Origin: Rhizobium pisi
GTDB taxonomy: Bacteria; Pseudomonadota; Alphaproteobacteria; Rhizobiales; Rhizobiaceae
Assembly (NCBI RefSeq): GCF_003938655.1
Contig: NZ_RJJT01000004.1
Coordinates: 124,001 to 188,000, forward strand
Length of the DNA stretch: 64,000 bases
Reading direction: 5' to 3'
In this document: one piece after another, positions 54,221-63,546 of the stretch
Layout: each line of letters begins with the position of its first letter
Position numbering within the stretch: position 1 is the first letter of the stretch
Translations under genes and position numbers: made by a program
The notes under the pieces: generated by a model
Seen by the model: only the letters and a program-made list of their open reading frames with translations
What the model was told of the DNA's origin: nothing
The model's database searches: none

Positions 54221-55119
54221 TATGCGCCTCCCGAAACCGTTCCCGTTGCTTGGAAATACCAGTCAGGCCGCTCGCCGTGAAGGGTCGCGGCGGCCTCTTC
54301 CGCCGCACTCATGCTCGCAAAGATCCCGAAGCAGGTGGCGCCGGAGCCGGACATGCGGGTCATGAGCGCGCCGCTGGCTTGCAACAGGGCCGAGATTTCA
54401 CCGATTTCCGGCACCAGTTGGCGCGCCAGCGGCTCCAGGTCGTTGCGGGCAGCTGCGATCGCAGCAATCCAGTCGCCAGTCCGAGGCAGGGTCAAGGCCG
54501 GATTGTTCTTTGTCGTCAGCCGACGGAAAACGTCGGGCGTCGAGACGCCTTTCAGCGGATTGGCAAGCACCATGGCAAGGGCGGGCAGATCGGGCGTGGG
54601 TTCGATCTTTTCGCCGATGCCGCGGGCAATCAGCGGCCGGCTCTCCAGGCACATCGGCACGTCGGCGCCGAGTTTCAGCGCGAGCGCGGCGAGCGTCTCC
54701 TTGGGCAGCGTCGCGCCCCAGAGCCGCATCAGCCCGCGCAGCGCTGCCGCCGCATCGGCCGAGCCGCCGCCAATGCCGGAGGCGATCGGCAGGTTCTTTT
54801 CCAAGTGAATTCGGACGGGGAAGGCGAGGGCGCCGACCGCCTCGCGCAGCAGGTCGCGCGCCTTCAGCACCAGGTTCGTGCCGCCGTCGCCGGCGAGCGT
54901 TACAGCGAAACGGCCCGATAAAGTGAACGCATCGGTCTGCGATGGCGCGAAACTCAGGCGGTCGCCATGACCTGCGAAGGTCACCAGCATGTCGAGCAGG
55001 TGATAGCCATCCGACCGCTGGCCCGTCACATGCAGGGCCAGGTTGATCTTCGCGCGCGCTTCTTCGGTGACGCTAGAGCATGATGCCGAAAAGTGTGAGT
55101 GGTTTTCGGACGGCATCAT
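54220..55119 (-). CDS. ispE: 4-diphosphocytidyl-2-C-methyl-D-erythritol kinase
   Basis: A 299-residue GHMP kinase of the MEP isoprenoid pathway. EEARAKINLALHVTGQRSDG is the N-terminal signature, and LPIASGIGGGSADAAAALRG (about 110-129) the ATP-binding glycine loop; RMSGSGATCFGIF is the third motif. The first 13 or so residues (MMPSENHSHFSAS) are encoded inside an intergenic palindromic repeat, and no other in-frame start lies between it and the conserved part, so the repeat supplies the start codon. Confidence 0.95.
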   Translation of the reverse strand: MMPSENHSHFSASCSSVTEEARAKINLALHVTGQRSDGYHLLDMLVTFAGHGDRLSFAPSQTDAFTLSGRFAVTLAGDGGTNLVLKARDLLREAVGALAFPVRIHLEKNLPIASGIGGGSADAAAALRGLMRLWGATLPKETLAALALKLGADVPMCLESRPLIARGIGEKIEPTPDLPALAMVLANPLKGVSTPDVFRRLTTKNNPALTLPRTGDWIAAIAAARNDLEPLARQLVPEIGEISALLQASGALMTRMSGSGATCFGIFASMSAAEEAAATLHGERPDWYFQATGTVSGGA

Positions 55120-55124
55120 GCTCT
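55075..55124. repeat. Palindromic repeat, family A, overlapping the ispE start
   Basis: AGAGCATGATGCCG (55075-55088) and CGGCATCATGCTCT (55111-55124) are perfect 14-bp arms; inner CCGAAAA/TTTTCGG arms enclose GTGTGAGTGG. The core matches elements at 29367 and 42576. Read on the minus strand it provides ATGATG, the ispE start. Confidence 0.85.
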
Positions 55125-55175
55125 ATTTCTCTGATCTCGAACCCGCCAAGCCTTCTTCAGGCACGCGGCCGCCCG

Positions 55176-57008
55176 TCAGGATTTCTTATCGACCGGCGGC
55201 GGAGTGACGGGTGCTGGGTCAGGCTGCTTCTTGTCGGCCGCCTTGGCATCGTCGCTGCCGGCCGGCAGGCCGTTGGCGATCTTGTCCTTGATTTTCGGAA
55301 TTTCGGCAGCCTCGGGCTCGGAGCTGAGTGCCCGGTTCCACTGGTAGACGGCTTCGAGCTTGCGCCCGACGCGCCAGTAGGCATCGCCGAGATGGTCGTT
55401 GATCGTCGCGTCGCCGGCCTTGATCTGCGCCGCCCGCTCCAGCTCTTCGACGGCATCGTCGAAGCGATTGAGCCGGAAATAGGCCCAGCCCAGTGAATCG
55501 ATGATGTAGCCGTCGTCGGGGCGAAGGTCGACGGCTTTCTTGATCATGCCGAGACCTTCGTCGAGATTACGGTTCATGTCGATCCAGGAATAGCCGAGGT
55601 AATTCAGCACCTGCGGTTGGTCGGGATTGAGTTCCAGCGCCTTGCGGAAGTTCGGTTCCGCCTGGTCCCACTTCTTCAGCCGCTCATAGGCAATGCCGCG
55701 CTGGAAGAAGACGCTCCAGTTGGCGCGGCCGGGCAGGGGGCCGATCGCTTCGACCGCCTTGTCGTAATTGGTGGCCATCGCCTCGTAGTCCTTGGCATCG
55801 GACAGCACGCTGCCATAGGCGAGGTAGCTGCGGATATCCTTCGGGTCGGAGGCGATCAGAGCCTGCAGGTGCTTGCGCGCCTCGTCCACCTTGCCGCCCT
55901 GGGCAAGGGCAAGGCCGAGCTGCAGCTCGGAGATGCGCCGCATCGGTGAATTGTCAGGCACTTTCTTGTAGAGCGCGATGGCGCGGTCCATCTGGTTCTG
56001 CTTCTCGGCAATGCCGCCGAGTAATACCAGCGTATCGGCGCTGTTCGGGTCGAGCGCATTGGCCGTCTGCAGGTAAAGCGAGACGATATCCTCAGCGCCG
56101 TCGCGGTTCAGCGCGCCGCCGACGGAGAAGAGCACGCCGGCAGCCCCTTCTTCGGCCGTCTTGACCTGCTGCTCCTGCTTCTCATCCTTCTCGATGCTGT
56201 CGCGCAGCGCGTTCAGCGGCGCATAGTTCGGCAACAGGTTGTCGCCGACGGAAACGGCGTCGAGCGCCTTCTGCTTGTTGCCCTGCGTGGCTTCGAGGCG
56301 GGCAAGCGCCATCACCGCGCGCATGAAGGTGTCGGGCGCCGTCGCGCCCCCCTCCTTGTCGAGCACGGCATCGTTCAGATGCTGGCGGGCGGATTTCACG
56401 TCGCCGCTGACGATGGCAATCGCGCCGGCATTGTAATTCTGGAAGATGCGGAACCAATCCGGTCCCTTCATCTTCTCGACCATGGCGAGCGCTTCCTTGC
56501 CACGGCCGGCGCCGACGCGGGCCCAGGCAAGCAGGAGGTCGTTCATCATCCGGTCGAGATCGTTCGGTCCCTTGTATTTCAGGATGGCCTCGGCGGTCTT
56601 GTAGTCGCCGCGGCGCACGGCATCCATGCCGCGCACGATCGTGGTGATGCGCTCGACGGAAGGATCGCCCTTCAGGTCGTTGGCATATTTGACGCCTTCT
56701 TTGATGTCGCCGCTGAGTAGCAGCGAGATCATCAGTCGCTGGCGAATCTCCGGATTGCCGGGCTCGATCTGCAGCGCCTTCTTGTAGAGCTCGATCGCTG
56801 TTTCGTAATCGTGATCGACATCGGCCGTGCGTGCGGCAAGGAAGGCGCCGGAGAAGGTCGTGACGCTATCGGCATCGAAGTTGTCGGCTTTGGGGGCATC
56901 GCTGGCCTTGACCGCATCCTCGGCACTCACGCCGCCGACGCCGCCGAGCGAAAGGACAGCCACTAGCGCTGCGCTCGTAAGAAGACGGATGGCAAATCTC
57001 TGCCGCAT
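55176..57008 (-). CDS. Exported tetratricopeptide repeat protein
   Basis: A 610-residue protein with signal peptide (FAIRLLTSAALVAVLSLGGV). At least ten TPR units follow, for example FLAARTADVDHDYETAIELY, KKWDQAEPNFRKALELNPDQ and FRLNRFDDAVEELERAAQIK. The C-terminus is Lys/Pro-rich (PDPAPVTPPPVDKK). It is probably a periplasmic or outer-membrane-associated scaffold, similar to proteins seen near ispB in rhizobia. Start at 57008 chosen because AAAGG lies upstream and the signal peptide follows; the frame is open to 57071. Confidence 0.88.
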   Translation of the reverse strand: MRQRFAIRLLTSAALVAVLSLGGVGGVSAEDAVKASDAPKADNFDADSVTTFSGAFLAARTADVDHDYETAIELYKKALQIEPGNPEIRQRLMISLLLSGDIKEGVKYANDLKGDPSVERITTIVRGMDAVRRGDYKTAEAILKYKGPNDLDRMMNDLLLAWARVGAGRGKEALAMVEKMKGPDWFRIFQNYNAGAIAIVSGDVKSARQHLNDAVLDKEGGATAPDTFMRAVMALARLEATQGNKQKALDAVSVGDNLLPNYAPLNALRDSIEKDEKQEQQVKTAEEGAAGVLFSVGGALNRDGAEDIVSLYLQTANALDPNSADTLVLLGGIAEKQNQMDRAIALYKKVPDNSPMRRISELQLGLALAQGGKVDEARKHLQALIASDPKDIRSYLAYGSVLSDAKDYEAMATNYDKAVEAIGPLPGRANWSVFFQRGIAYERLKKWDQAEPNFRKALELNPDQPQVLNYLGYSWIDMNRNLDEGLGMIKKAVDLRPDDGYIIDSLGWAYFRLNRFDDAVEELERAAQIKAGDATINDHLGDAYWRVGRKLEAVYQWNRALSSEPEAAEIPKIKDKIANGLPAGSDDAKAADKKQPDPAPVTPPPVDKKS

Positions 57009-57141
57009 TCGGAAACCTTTCTTCGAGAGCGTCCCGGCCATGGTGCCGGTCGCAAAACCAGTTGCGATCACTGATTCATAACAGGATGGCTTTTTTGAAG
57101 CGCCGCCGCAAGAAAATCAGACTGCAACCGAGGATGTTCGA

Positions 57142-58182
57142 TTAATTAACGCGCTCGATGCAGAAATCGATCACTTCCATCAGGGCGGATTTCCATACCG
57201 TATCGGGAAGCGGCGCAAGTGCGTCCCGCGCGATGGTGCCATAATGGACGGCACGGCCGATGGTGTCGCCCAGCGTGCCATATTTGGTGATCAGCCCTAG
57301 CGCCTTTTCCAGGTTGGCGTCGGTGCTGTTGCCGGCCTCGATCGCATCGCGCCAGAAGGCGCGCTCGTCTTCGGTGCCGCGGCGATAGGCGAGGATGACG
57401 GGCAGCGTGATCTTGCCCTCGCGGAAATCATCGCCGACATTCTTGCCGAGATCGGCCGCCTTGCCGCCGTAATCAAGAGCGTCGTCGACGAGCTGGAAGG
57501 CCAGGCCGAGATTCATGCCATAGGATTTCAGCGCGTTTCGGCCGGATCTGCCGGCATCGGCGACGATCGGCCCGACTTCGGCGGCAGCCGCAAACAGAGC
57601 CGCCGTCTTGGCGCGGATGACGGAGAGATAGTCATCCTCGGTCGTCTCCATGTTCTTGGCGACGGAAAGCTGCAGAACCTCGCCTTCGGCGATCACGCAG
57701 GCCGCGGAAGACAGGACGTCGAGCGCATCGAGCGAGCCTACATCGACCATCATGCGGAAGGCCTGGCCGAGCAGGAAATCGCCCACCAGCACGCTTGCCT
57801 GGTTGCCCCAGATCATCCGCGCGGTCGATTTGCCGCGGCGAAGGTCGCTTTCGTCAACGACGTCGTCATGTAGCAACGTTGCCGTGTGCATAAACTCGAC
57901 CGATGTGGCGAGCTTGATGTGGTTTTCACCCCTGTAGTCGAACAGCGAGGCGGCAGCCAGCGTCAGCATCGGCCGCAGCCGCTTGCCGCCGGATGAGATC
58001 AGATGGTTCGCCACCTCGGGGATCATCTGCACGTCGGAGCCGGCCTTGGACAGAATGAGCTGGTTCACCCGCTCCATGTCGGCCTTGGTGAGATCGACCA
58101 ATGGCTTTATGGATGCCAGTTTGTTTTTGCTTTCTTCAAGCGGTATGACCACGCCCAACGACCCGGACTCCTGTTCATTCAT
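57142..58182 (-). CDS. ispB: Octaprenyl/polyprenyl diphosphate synthase
   Basis: A 346-residue trans-prenyltransferase producing the ubiquinone side chain (decaprenyl in most rhizobia). The first Asp-rich motif is LLHDDVVDESDLRRGKST and the second FQLVDDALDYGG; GGKRLRPML is also conserved. Start at 58182 (MNEQESGS); the frame is open further but the upstream part overlaps divergent genes. The enzyme takes IPP and FPP, linking it to ispE nearby. Confidence 0.95.
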   Translation of the reverse strand: MNEQESGSLGVVIPLEESKNKLASIKPLVDLTKADMERVNQLILSKAGSDVQMIPEVANHLISSGGKRLRPMLTLAAASLFDYRGENHIKLATSVEFMHTATLLHDDVVDESDLRRGKSTARMIWGNQASVLVGDFLLGQAFRMMVDVGSLDALDVLSSAACVIAEGEVLQLSVAKNMETTEDDYLSVIRAKTAALFAAAAEVGPIVADAGRSGRNALKSYGMNLGLAFQLVDDALDYGGKAADLGKNVGDDFREGKITLPVILAYRRGTEDERAFWRDAIEAGNSTDANLEKALGLITKYGTLGDTIGRAVHYGTIARDALAPLPDTVWKSALMEVIDFCIERVN

Positions 58183-58266
58183 TACAGCTGACAATAGAAA
58201 GGGGCGGTGGACGCGGCAAGGGGTGAATTGTCGCGCTGGGCGAAATTGGAAGGAAAATGACGGCAA

Positions 58267-58494
58267 ATGCATGAACTTATCCGTGCCAACGATCCTGTTC
58301 TTCTCTCTTTTGCCGAGAGCTTGATGAAGGATGCGGGAATTCACTGCTTCATCGCCGATCAGGGAATGAGCGTGCTGGAGGGCTCGCTCGGCATGCTGCC
58401 GCGTCGTCTTCTGGTGGATGAGGACATGGCCGATCGGGCGCGCCGCATCCTGATCGACGCCGGTCTCGGCGGCGAATTGCGCGAGAAGAAGTGA
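58267..58494 (+). CDS. DUF2007 domain protein
   Basis: A 75-residue soluble protein: MHELIRANDPVLLSFAESLM, then GIHCFIADQGMSVLEGSLG and RRLLVDEDMADRARRILID. This matches DUF2007, a small ferredoxin-like-fold domain annotated as a putative signal-transducing protein. It is divergent from ispB (84 bases) and 7 bases upstream of the methyltransferase gene. Confidence 0.88.
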   Translation: MHELIRANDPVLLSFAESLMKDAGIHCFIADQGMSVLEGSLGMLPRRLLVDEDMADRARRILIDAGLGGELREKK

Positions 58495-58501
58495 GCGCCT
58501 G

Positions 58502-59278
58502 ATGACCGGGAAGCCTGCCGAAACCATCGATGCCTTCCATCGCGGCGCCTTCCATCTGTTGCAGCCGAAGGGCAGGGGCCATCGCTCCGGCATGGACGCG
58601 ATGCTGCTTGCGGCTCTCGTCGCCGACGACCGTCCGGTCCGGGTCGCCGATCTCGGCGCCGGTGCGGGTGCAGCCGGCCTTGCCGTCGCCTCGCGCCTTG
58701 CCGATACGCAAGTGGTGCTATTCGAACGCTCGGCCGAGATGGCCGATTATGCCCGCCGCAGCATCCTCCTGCCCGGCAATGCCCATGTCGCCGGCCGCGT
58801 CAGCGTCGTCGAGGCCGATGTGACGCTGACCGCCAAGGCGCGCAACGAGGCCGGCCTCCTCGACGAGAGCTTCCACCACGTCATCATGAACCCGCCCTTC
58901 AACGATGCCGGCGACCGGCGCACGCCGGATGCGCTGAAGGCCGAAGCCCATGCGATGACCGACGGCCTGTTCGAAAGCTGGGTCCGCACCGCAGGCGCCA
59001 TCATGATCCCGGGCGGGCAATTGTCGCTGATCGCAAGGCCCCAATCGATCGCCGAGATCATTACTGCCTGCGGCCGGCGCTTCGGCGGCATCGAGATCAC
59101 CGCCGTTCATCCGCGTGAGCGTGAAAACGCCGTCCGCATCCTGGTGACCGCAATCAAGGGATCGAGGGCTCGTCTGTCGCTGCGCGCGCCGCTCATCATG
59201 CACGAAGAGGGGAGCCACAGGTTCTCCCCTCTCGTCGATGATTTCAACAATGGCCGGGCGGCCTATGACAGGCTCTAG
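58502..59278 (+). CDS. tRNA1(Val) (adenine37-N6)-methyltransferase-like protein
   Basis: A 258-residue SAM-dependent methyltransferase. VADLGAGAGAAGLAVASRL is motif I, VLFERSAEMADYARRS the acidic loop, and HHVIMNPPFNDAG carries NPPF, the N6-adenine motif IV. GQLSLIARPQSIAEII and HPRERENAVRILV are typical of TrmN6/YfiC. The substrate is inferred from the family. Confidence 0.88.
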   Translation: MTGKPAETIDAFHRGAFHLLQPKGRGHRSGMDAMLLAALVADDRPVRVADLGAGAGAAGLAVASRLADTQVVLFERSAEMADYARRSILLPGNAHVAGRVSVVEADVTLTAKARNEAGLLDESFHHVIMNPPFNDAGDRRTPDALKAEAHAMTDGLFESWVRTAGAIMIPGGQLSLIARPQSIAEIITACGRRFGGIEITAVHPRERENAVRILVTAIKGSRARLSLRAPLIMHEEGSHRFSPLVDDFNNGRAAYDRL

Positions 59279-59290
59279 GCTGAAATTGCT

Positions 59291-60631
59291 TTAGCCGGTG
59301 ACGAAGTCGGAGAGCAGCTTGACGTTCAGCACAGCGATCACAATCGCGATCACGTAAGCAATGCCGCTCAGCCAGCGCGGCGCCACAAGTTCGCCCATCT
59401 TGGCCTTGCTGGCGGTGAACATGACAAGCGGGAAGACGGCGAAGGAAAGCTGCAGGCTGAGCACCACCTGCGTCAGGATCAGCAGCCGCGCCGTGCCCTG
59501 GTCGCCATACCAGATGGTGACGATCGCCGCCGGCACGATGGCGATGGCGCGGGTGATCAGGCGGCGCACCCAGGGCTTCAGCTTGATCTTCAGGAAGCCT
59601 TCCATGACGATCTGGCCGGCAAGCGTTGCCGTCACCGTCGAGTTGAGGCCGCAGCAGAGAAGTGCAATGCCGAACAAGGTCGGCGCGATCGCAAGACCCA
59701 GCAGCGGCGACAGCAGCGAATGCGCCTCGCCGAGTTCGACGATATCGGTCCTGCCATGCGCATTGAAGGCGGCCGCCGCCAGGATCAGAATCGAGGCGTT
59801 GATCAGCAGCGCAAAACAGAGTGCGACCGTCGAGTCGATCGTCGCATAGGTCAGCGCCTCCTTCTTCTCAGGCACTGTATGGCCATAGGCCCGCGTCTGC
59901 ACGATGCCGGAGTGGAGGTAGAGATTGTGCGGCATCACGGTCGCGCCGAGAATGCCAAGCGCCAGATAGAGCATCTCCGGATTGCTGACGATTTCGGTGG
60001 TCGGGAAGAAGCCGGTGAGGACGGCGCCCCATTGCGGGTCGGCAAGCAGGATCTGCACGCCGAAGCAGACCGCGATGACGCCGAGCAGCGCGATGATGAA
60101 GGCTTCCACCCAGCGGAAACCGAGCTTCTGCAGGAAGAGGATCACGAAGACGTCGAGCGCGGTGATCAGCACGCCGAGTTCGAGGGGGATGCCCATCAGC
60201 AGGTTGAGGCCGATCGCGGTGCCGATCACCTCGGCGATGTCGGTGGCGATGATGGCAATCTCGGCGAAAGCCCAGAGCGGCACCGAAACATATCTGGGAA
60301 AGGCGTCGCGGCAGGCCTGCGCAAGATCACGGCCGGAGGCGATCGCCAGGCGCGCGCAGAGCGATTGCAACACGATCGCCATCAGGTTGGAAAGCAGGGC
60401 GACGGTCAGCAGCGCATAGCCAAATTTAGAGCCGCCGGCGAGCGAGGTCGCCCAGTTGCCGGGGTCCATGTAGCCAACGGCCACCATGTAGCCCGGTCCG
60501 GCGAAGGCGGCGGCCCTTCGCCACCTCGAGCTGGGACGCCCGGTTCCGACGGTGCGGTAGACATCGGACAGCGATGCCTCTCCGCGTTCGTGCCGCCAGC
60601 CGCTTCTTGCATTCGGATTGAGGACGTCCAT
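59291..60631 (-). CDS. mntH: Nramp family Mn2+ transporter
   Basis: A 446-residue transporter with eleven helices. The metal-site motif DPGNW is in [17 protein letters not shown] and the second, [12 protein letters not shown], in helix 6. E. coli-type MntH imports Mn2+ with protons. Its upstream region contains a palindrome resembling a Mur/Fur site, which fits the known manganese control of rhizobial mntH. The N-terminus has an extra hydrophilic segment of about 40 residues. Confidence 0.96.
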   Translation of the reverse strand: MDVLNPNARSGWRHERGEASLSDVYRTVGTGRPSSRWRRAAAFAGPGYMVAVGYMDPGNWATSLAGGSKFGYALLTVALLSNLMAIVLQSLCARLAIASGRDLAQACRDAFPRYVSVPLWAFAEIAIIATDIAEVIGTAIGLNLLMGIPLELGVLITALDVFVILFLQKLGFRWVEAFIIALLGVIAVCFGVQILLADPQWGAVLTGFFPTTEIVSNPEMLYLALGILGATVMPHNLYLHSGIVQTRAYGHTVPEKKEALTYATIDSTVALCFALLINASILILAAAAFNAHGRTDIVELGEAHSLLSPLLGLAIAPTLFGIALLCCGLNSTVTATLAGQIVMEGFLKIKLKPWVRRLITRAIAIVPAAIVTIWYGDQGTARLLILTQVVLSLQLSFAVFPLVMFTASKAKMGELVAPRWLSGIAYVIAIVIAVLNVKLLSDFVTG

Positions 60632-60674
60632 GCGATTTCCACCTGTTTTATCGTCCGCGCACTATGACGGATTA

Positions 60675-60695
60675 GAATGATAATGCAAGTCATTC
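60675..60695. promoter_or_regulatory. Candidate Mur/Fur box upstream of mntH
   Basis: GAATGA - TAATGCAAG - TCATTC is an inverted repeat 44 bases upstream of the mntH start. In rhizobia the Fur homologue Mur represses mntH and sitABCD in response to Mn2+, binding AT-rich palindromes that contain TGCAA. The match is by eye. Confidence 0.6.
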
Positions 60696-60801
60696 GCAAC
60701 AGGAAAATCAAACTCGGTGATTTCCAGAACACGGCCATTGCGTTTGGCGTTCCAACGCATACATGGGTGACGATCGTGCGACCCGAAGCGAAGGATGGGA
60801 A

Positions 60802-61662
60802 ATGGCCGGATTCTTGAGAAAGCTGCTGCCTAAACGGTTCCGCAAGGACGGCATCACCATCCCGGTCGTCCGGCTGCAGGGCGCGATCATCAGCGGCGGC
60901 GGCCAGTTCCGCCCGACCCTCAATCTCGCCAATGTCGCGCCGGTCCTGGAAAAGGCCTTCGCCATGAAGGACGCGCCGGCGGTTGCCATCTCCATCAATT
61001 CGCCGGGCGGCTCGCCGGTGCAGTCGCGCCTGATCTTCACCCGCATTCGCGAGCTCGCTCGCGAAAAGCAGAAGAAGGTGCTTGTTTTCGTCGAGGACGT
61101 CGCCGCCTCCGGTGGTTACATGATCGCCCTTGCCGGCGACGAGATCATCGCCGACGCCACCTCGATCGTCGGCTCGATCGGCGTCGTCTCCGGCGGCTTC
61201 GGCTTTCCCGAACTCTTGAAAAAGATCGGCGTCGAGCGCCGCGTCTATACGGCGGGTGAAAACAAGGTGATCCTCGATCCTTTCCAGCCGGAAAAGGAGA
61301 AGGATATCGAGTACCTGAAGAGCCTGCAGCTCGAGATCCACCAGGTCTTCATATCGATGGTGCGCGAGCGTCGCGCCGGCAAACTGAAGGACGATGCGAC
61401 GGTTTTTTCCGGCCTGTTCTGGAGCGGCACGCGCGGCCTCGAGCTCGGCCTCATCGATGGCCTCGGCGACATGCGCCAGGAGTTGAAGAGGCGCTACGGT
61501 CAGAAAGCCAAGCTAGAGCTTGTCACCGCCGGCCGCGGCCTGTTTGGCCGCCGCATTCCCGGCGTCTCGCCGGTCTCCTTCGAAGGCGCGGCGTCCGGCC
61601 TCGCGACGGGGCTTGTCGAAGCGGCGGAAGAGAGAGCATTGTGGAGCCGTTTCGGGCTTTAA
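60802..61662 (+). CDS. sppA: S49 family peptidase (SppA/SohB-like)
   Basis: A 286-residue serine peptidase of the signal peptide peptidase A family, half-length like SohB/SppA36K. SINSPGGSPVQSRLIFTRIR and VEDVAASGGYMIALAGDEII include the nucleophile Ser (ASGG); SIGVVSGGFGFPELLKKIG and the catalytic Lys downstream (RAGKLKDDATVFSGLFWSG) follow. Start at 60802 (MAGFLRKL) preceded by GGATGGGAA; the frame is open to 60763. Confidence 0.92.
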   Translation: MAGFLRKLLPKRFRKDGITIPVVRLQGAIISGGGQFRPTLNLANVAPVLEKAFAMKDAPAVAISINSPGGSPVQSRLIFTRIRELAREKQKKVLVFVEDVAASGGYMIALAGDEIIADATSIVGSIGVVSGGFGFPELLKKIGVERRVYTAGENKVILDPFQPEKEKDIEYLKSLQLEIHQVFISMVRERRAGKLKDDATVFSGLFWSGTRGLELGLIDGLGDMRQELKRRYGQKAKLELVTAGRGLFGRRIPGVSPVSFEGAASGLATGLVEAAEERALWSRFGL

Positions 61663-61680
61663 GGAGAGCAAGAGAAGGCC

Positions 61681-61872
61681 ATGCCGCAACTTATTACTAT
61701 CCTGATCCTGGTCTTTTCCGCCTGGTGGCTCTACCGCCGCTTCGTCTCCGATGCCCGCAAGCTCGCCGAAAAGTCGCGCCGTGCTGAAAAGGAGCGCCAA
61801 ACTGGCGCGATCGGGACCCTGGTCAAGGATCCGGCGACTGGAGAATACCGGCTGAAGCGCGAGGACGAATAA
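61681..61872 (+). CDS. Tiny single-pass membrane protein
   Basis: 63 residues: one helix (LITILILVFSAWWLYRRFV) followed by a charged tail (KLAEKSRRAEKERQ) and a conserved-looking GTLVKDPATGEYRLKRED. It starts 18 bases after sppA and is probably co-transcribed. I know it as a small conserved rhizobial gene without assigned function; perhaps an accessory of the protease. Confidence 0.75.
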   Translation: MPQLITILILVFSAWWLYRRFVSDARKLAEKSRRAEKERQTGAIGTLVKDPATGEYRLKREDE

Positions 61873-61980
61873 GGCGCTTCGGTGTGCGTCGAAAATGTCC
61901 GCCGCCGCAAAAGTCTTGACCGTTGCGGCCCTCCATGGCACCTGTCGCGCCGATAATTCCCAAGCAATCGGTGCCGTTTG

Positions 61981-62937
61981 ATGTCAGCTATCCCAGACCA
62001 TATGAACCCGAAGCGCTCCTTCCAGGCGCTGATCCTGACCCTGCATAGCTACTGGGCGGACAAGGGTTGCGCGGTGCTGCAGCCCTACGACATGGAAGTC
62101 GGCGCCGGCACCTTTCACCCCGCCACCACGCTGCGCGCGCTTGGCCCCAAGCCCTGGAAGGCGGCCTATGTCCAGCCGTCACGCCGCCCCTCCGATGGCC
62201 GCTACGGCGAAAACCCGAACCGCCTGCAGCATTATTACCAGTACCAGGTCATCCTGAAGCCCAACCCGCCCAACCTTCAGGAGCTCTATCTCGGCTCGCT
62301 GGCCGCGATCGGCCTCGATCCGCTGCTGCATGACATCCGTTTCGTCGAGGACGATTGGGAAAGCCCGACGCTCGGCGCATGGGGCCTCGGCTGGGAATGC
62401 TGGTGCGACGGCATGGAAGTCTCGCAGTTCACCTATTTCCAACAGGTCTGCGGCATCGAATGCTCGCCCGTCGCCGGCGAACTGACCTATGGTCTCGAGC
62501 GCCTCGCCATGTATGTCCAGGGCGTCGACAATGTTTACGACCTGAATTTCAACGGCCGGGAGGGCGACGAGAAGATCAGCTATGGCGACGTCTTCCTGCA
62601 GGCCGAGCAGGAATATTCGCGTCACAATTTCGAATTCGCCAATACCGAGATGCTGCATCGCCATTTCGTCGATGCCGAGAAGGAATGCCGGGCACTGCTC
62701 GATGCCGGCGCCCCGGGCGACAACTCCAACCAGCGCCTGCACAAATGCGTCTTCCCGGCCTATGACCATTGCATCAAGGCAAGCCACGTCTTCAACCTGC
62801 TCGATGCCCGCGGCGTCATCTCGGTGACGGAGCGCCAGAGCTATATCCTGCGTGTGCGCACCCTCGCGAAGGCCTGCGGCGAAGCCTTTCTGCTGACCGA
62901 TGCCGGCGGCGTCAACCTGGCCAAAGAGGCAGCGTGA
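61981..62937 (+). CDS. glyQ: Glycyl-tRNA synthetase alpha subunit
   Basis: A 318-residue class II synthetase subunit. [36 protein letters not shown] (motif around the adenylate site) and [20 protein letters not shown] are unmistakable for GlyQ. The beta subunit (glyS) is not visible before lemA and is probably further on. An inner ATG at 62002 (MNPKRSF) is an alternative start. Confidence 0.97.
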   Translation: MSAIPDHMNPKRSFQALILTLHSYWADKGCAVLQPYDMEVGAGTFHPATTLRALGPKPWKAAYVQPSRRPSDGRYGENPNRLQHYYQYQVILKPNPPNLQELYLGSLAAIGLDPLLHDIRFVEDDWESPTLGAWGLGWECWCDGMEVSQFTYFQQVCGIECSPVAGELTYGLERLAMYVQGVDNVYDLNFNGREGDEKISYGDVFLQAEQEYSRHNFEFANTEMLHRHFVDAEKECRALLDAGAPGDNSNQRLHKCVFPAYDHCIKASHVFNLLDARGVISVTERQSYILRVRTLAKACGEAFLLTDAGGVNLAKEAA

Positions 62938-63485
62938 CGGAGAAGCTCGCCGGCCATATCATCCATATCAACGGCTGGCCGGGCACGGGAAAGCTGACCG
63001 TTGGCCGCTTGCTGGCTAAAAGGCTCAGCGCGCGGCTCGTCGACAATCACACCTTGCTCAATCCGGCCGAGGCCCTGTTCTCCCGCAGCGATCCGCTGCA
63101 TGCCTCGTTGCGCAGGCAGATTCGACAGGCAGTCTTCGATCATGCCGTGCGCGCCGACCCGGCTGAAAGCTTCGTCTTTACCGATGCCCTGTCGGACGAC
63201 GAAGATGACAGCGCGACCTTCTCCTGGTACCGCGATCTGGCGGCCGCAAGGGGCGCCGATCTCGTAGCGATCCTGCTCGATTGCGCCCCGGAGGAGAATG
63301 CCAGGCGCCTTGCTTCTCCCGGTCGATCCGAGGCGCTCAAGCTTACGGATATTGCGATGCTGCGGCGGCTGCGGGCAAACTATAAACTGCTGCGCGGACT
63401 GGCTGAACGCACCATCGAAATCGACACGACAGACCTTTCACCGGATCAGGCGATGGCCCGAATCCTCGCCGATATCGGCGTTTGA
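62934..63485 (+). CDS. P-loop ATPase/kinase-like protein
   Basis: A 183-residue protein starting [20 protein letters not shown]; the Walker A reads GWPGTGKLT, with Leu in place of the usual Ser/Thr after Lys and Thr one further on. [13 protein letters not shown] and [12 protein letters not shown] resemble small-molecule kinases (shikimate or AAA_33 type). GTG start at 62934 overlaps the glyQ stop. It interrupts the usual glyQ-glyS neighbourhood. Substrate unknown. Confidence 0.8.
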   Translation: MTEKLAGHIIHINGWPGTGKLTVGRLLAKRLSARLVDNHTLLNPAEALFSRSDPLHASLRRQIRQAVFDHAVRADPAESFVFTDALSDDEDDSATFSWYRDLAAARGADLVAILLDCAPEENARRLASPGRSEALKLTDIAMLRRLRANYKLLRGLAERTIEIDTTDLSPDQAMARILADIGV

Positions 63486-63546
63486 CGGCAGCCGGGAAAC
63501 CTGCGTAGTCTCCGCCCGGACATTACTTCGTTGCGGGGGATTCGCG

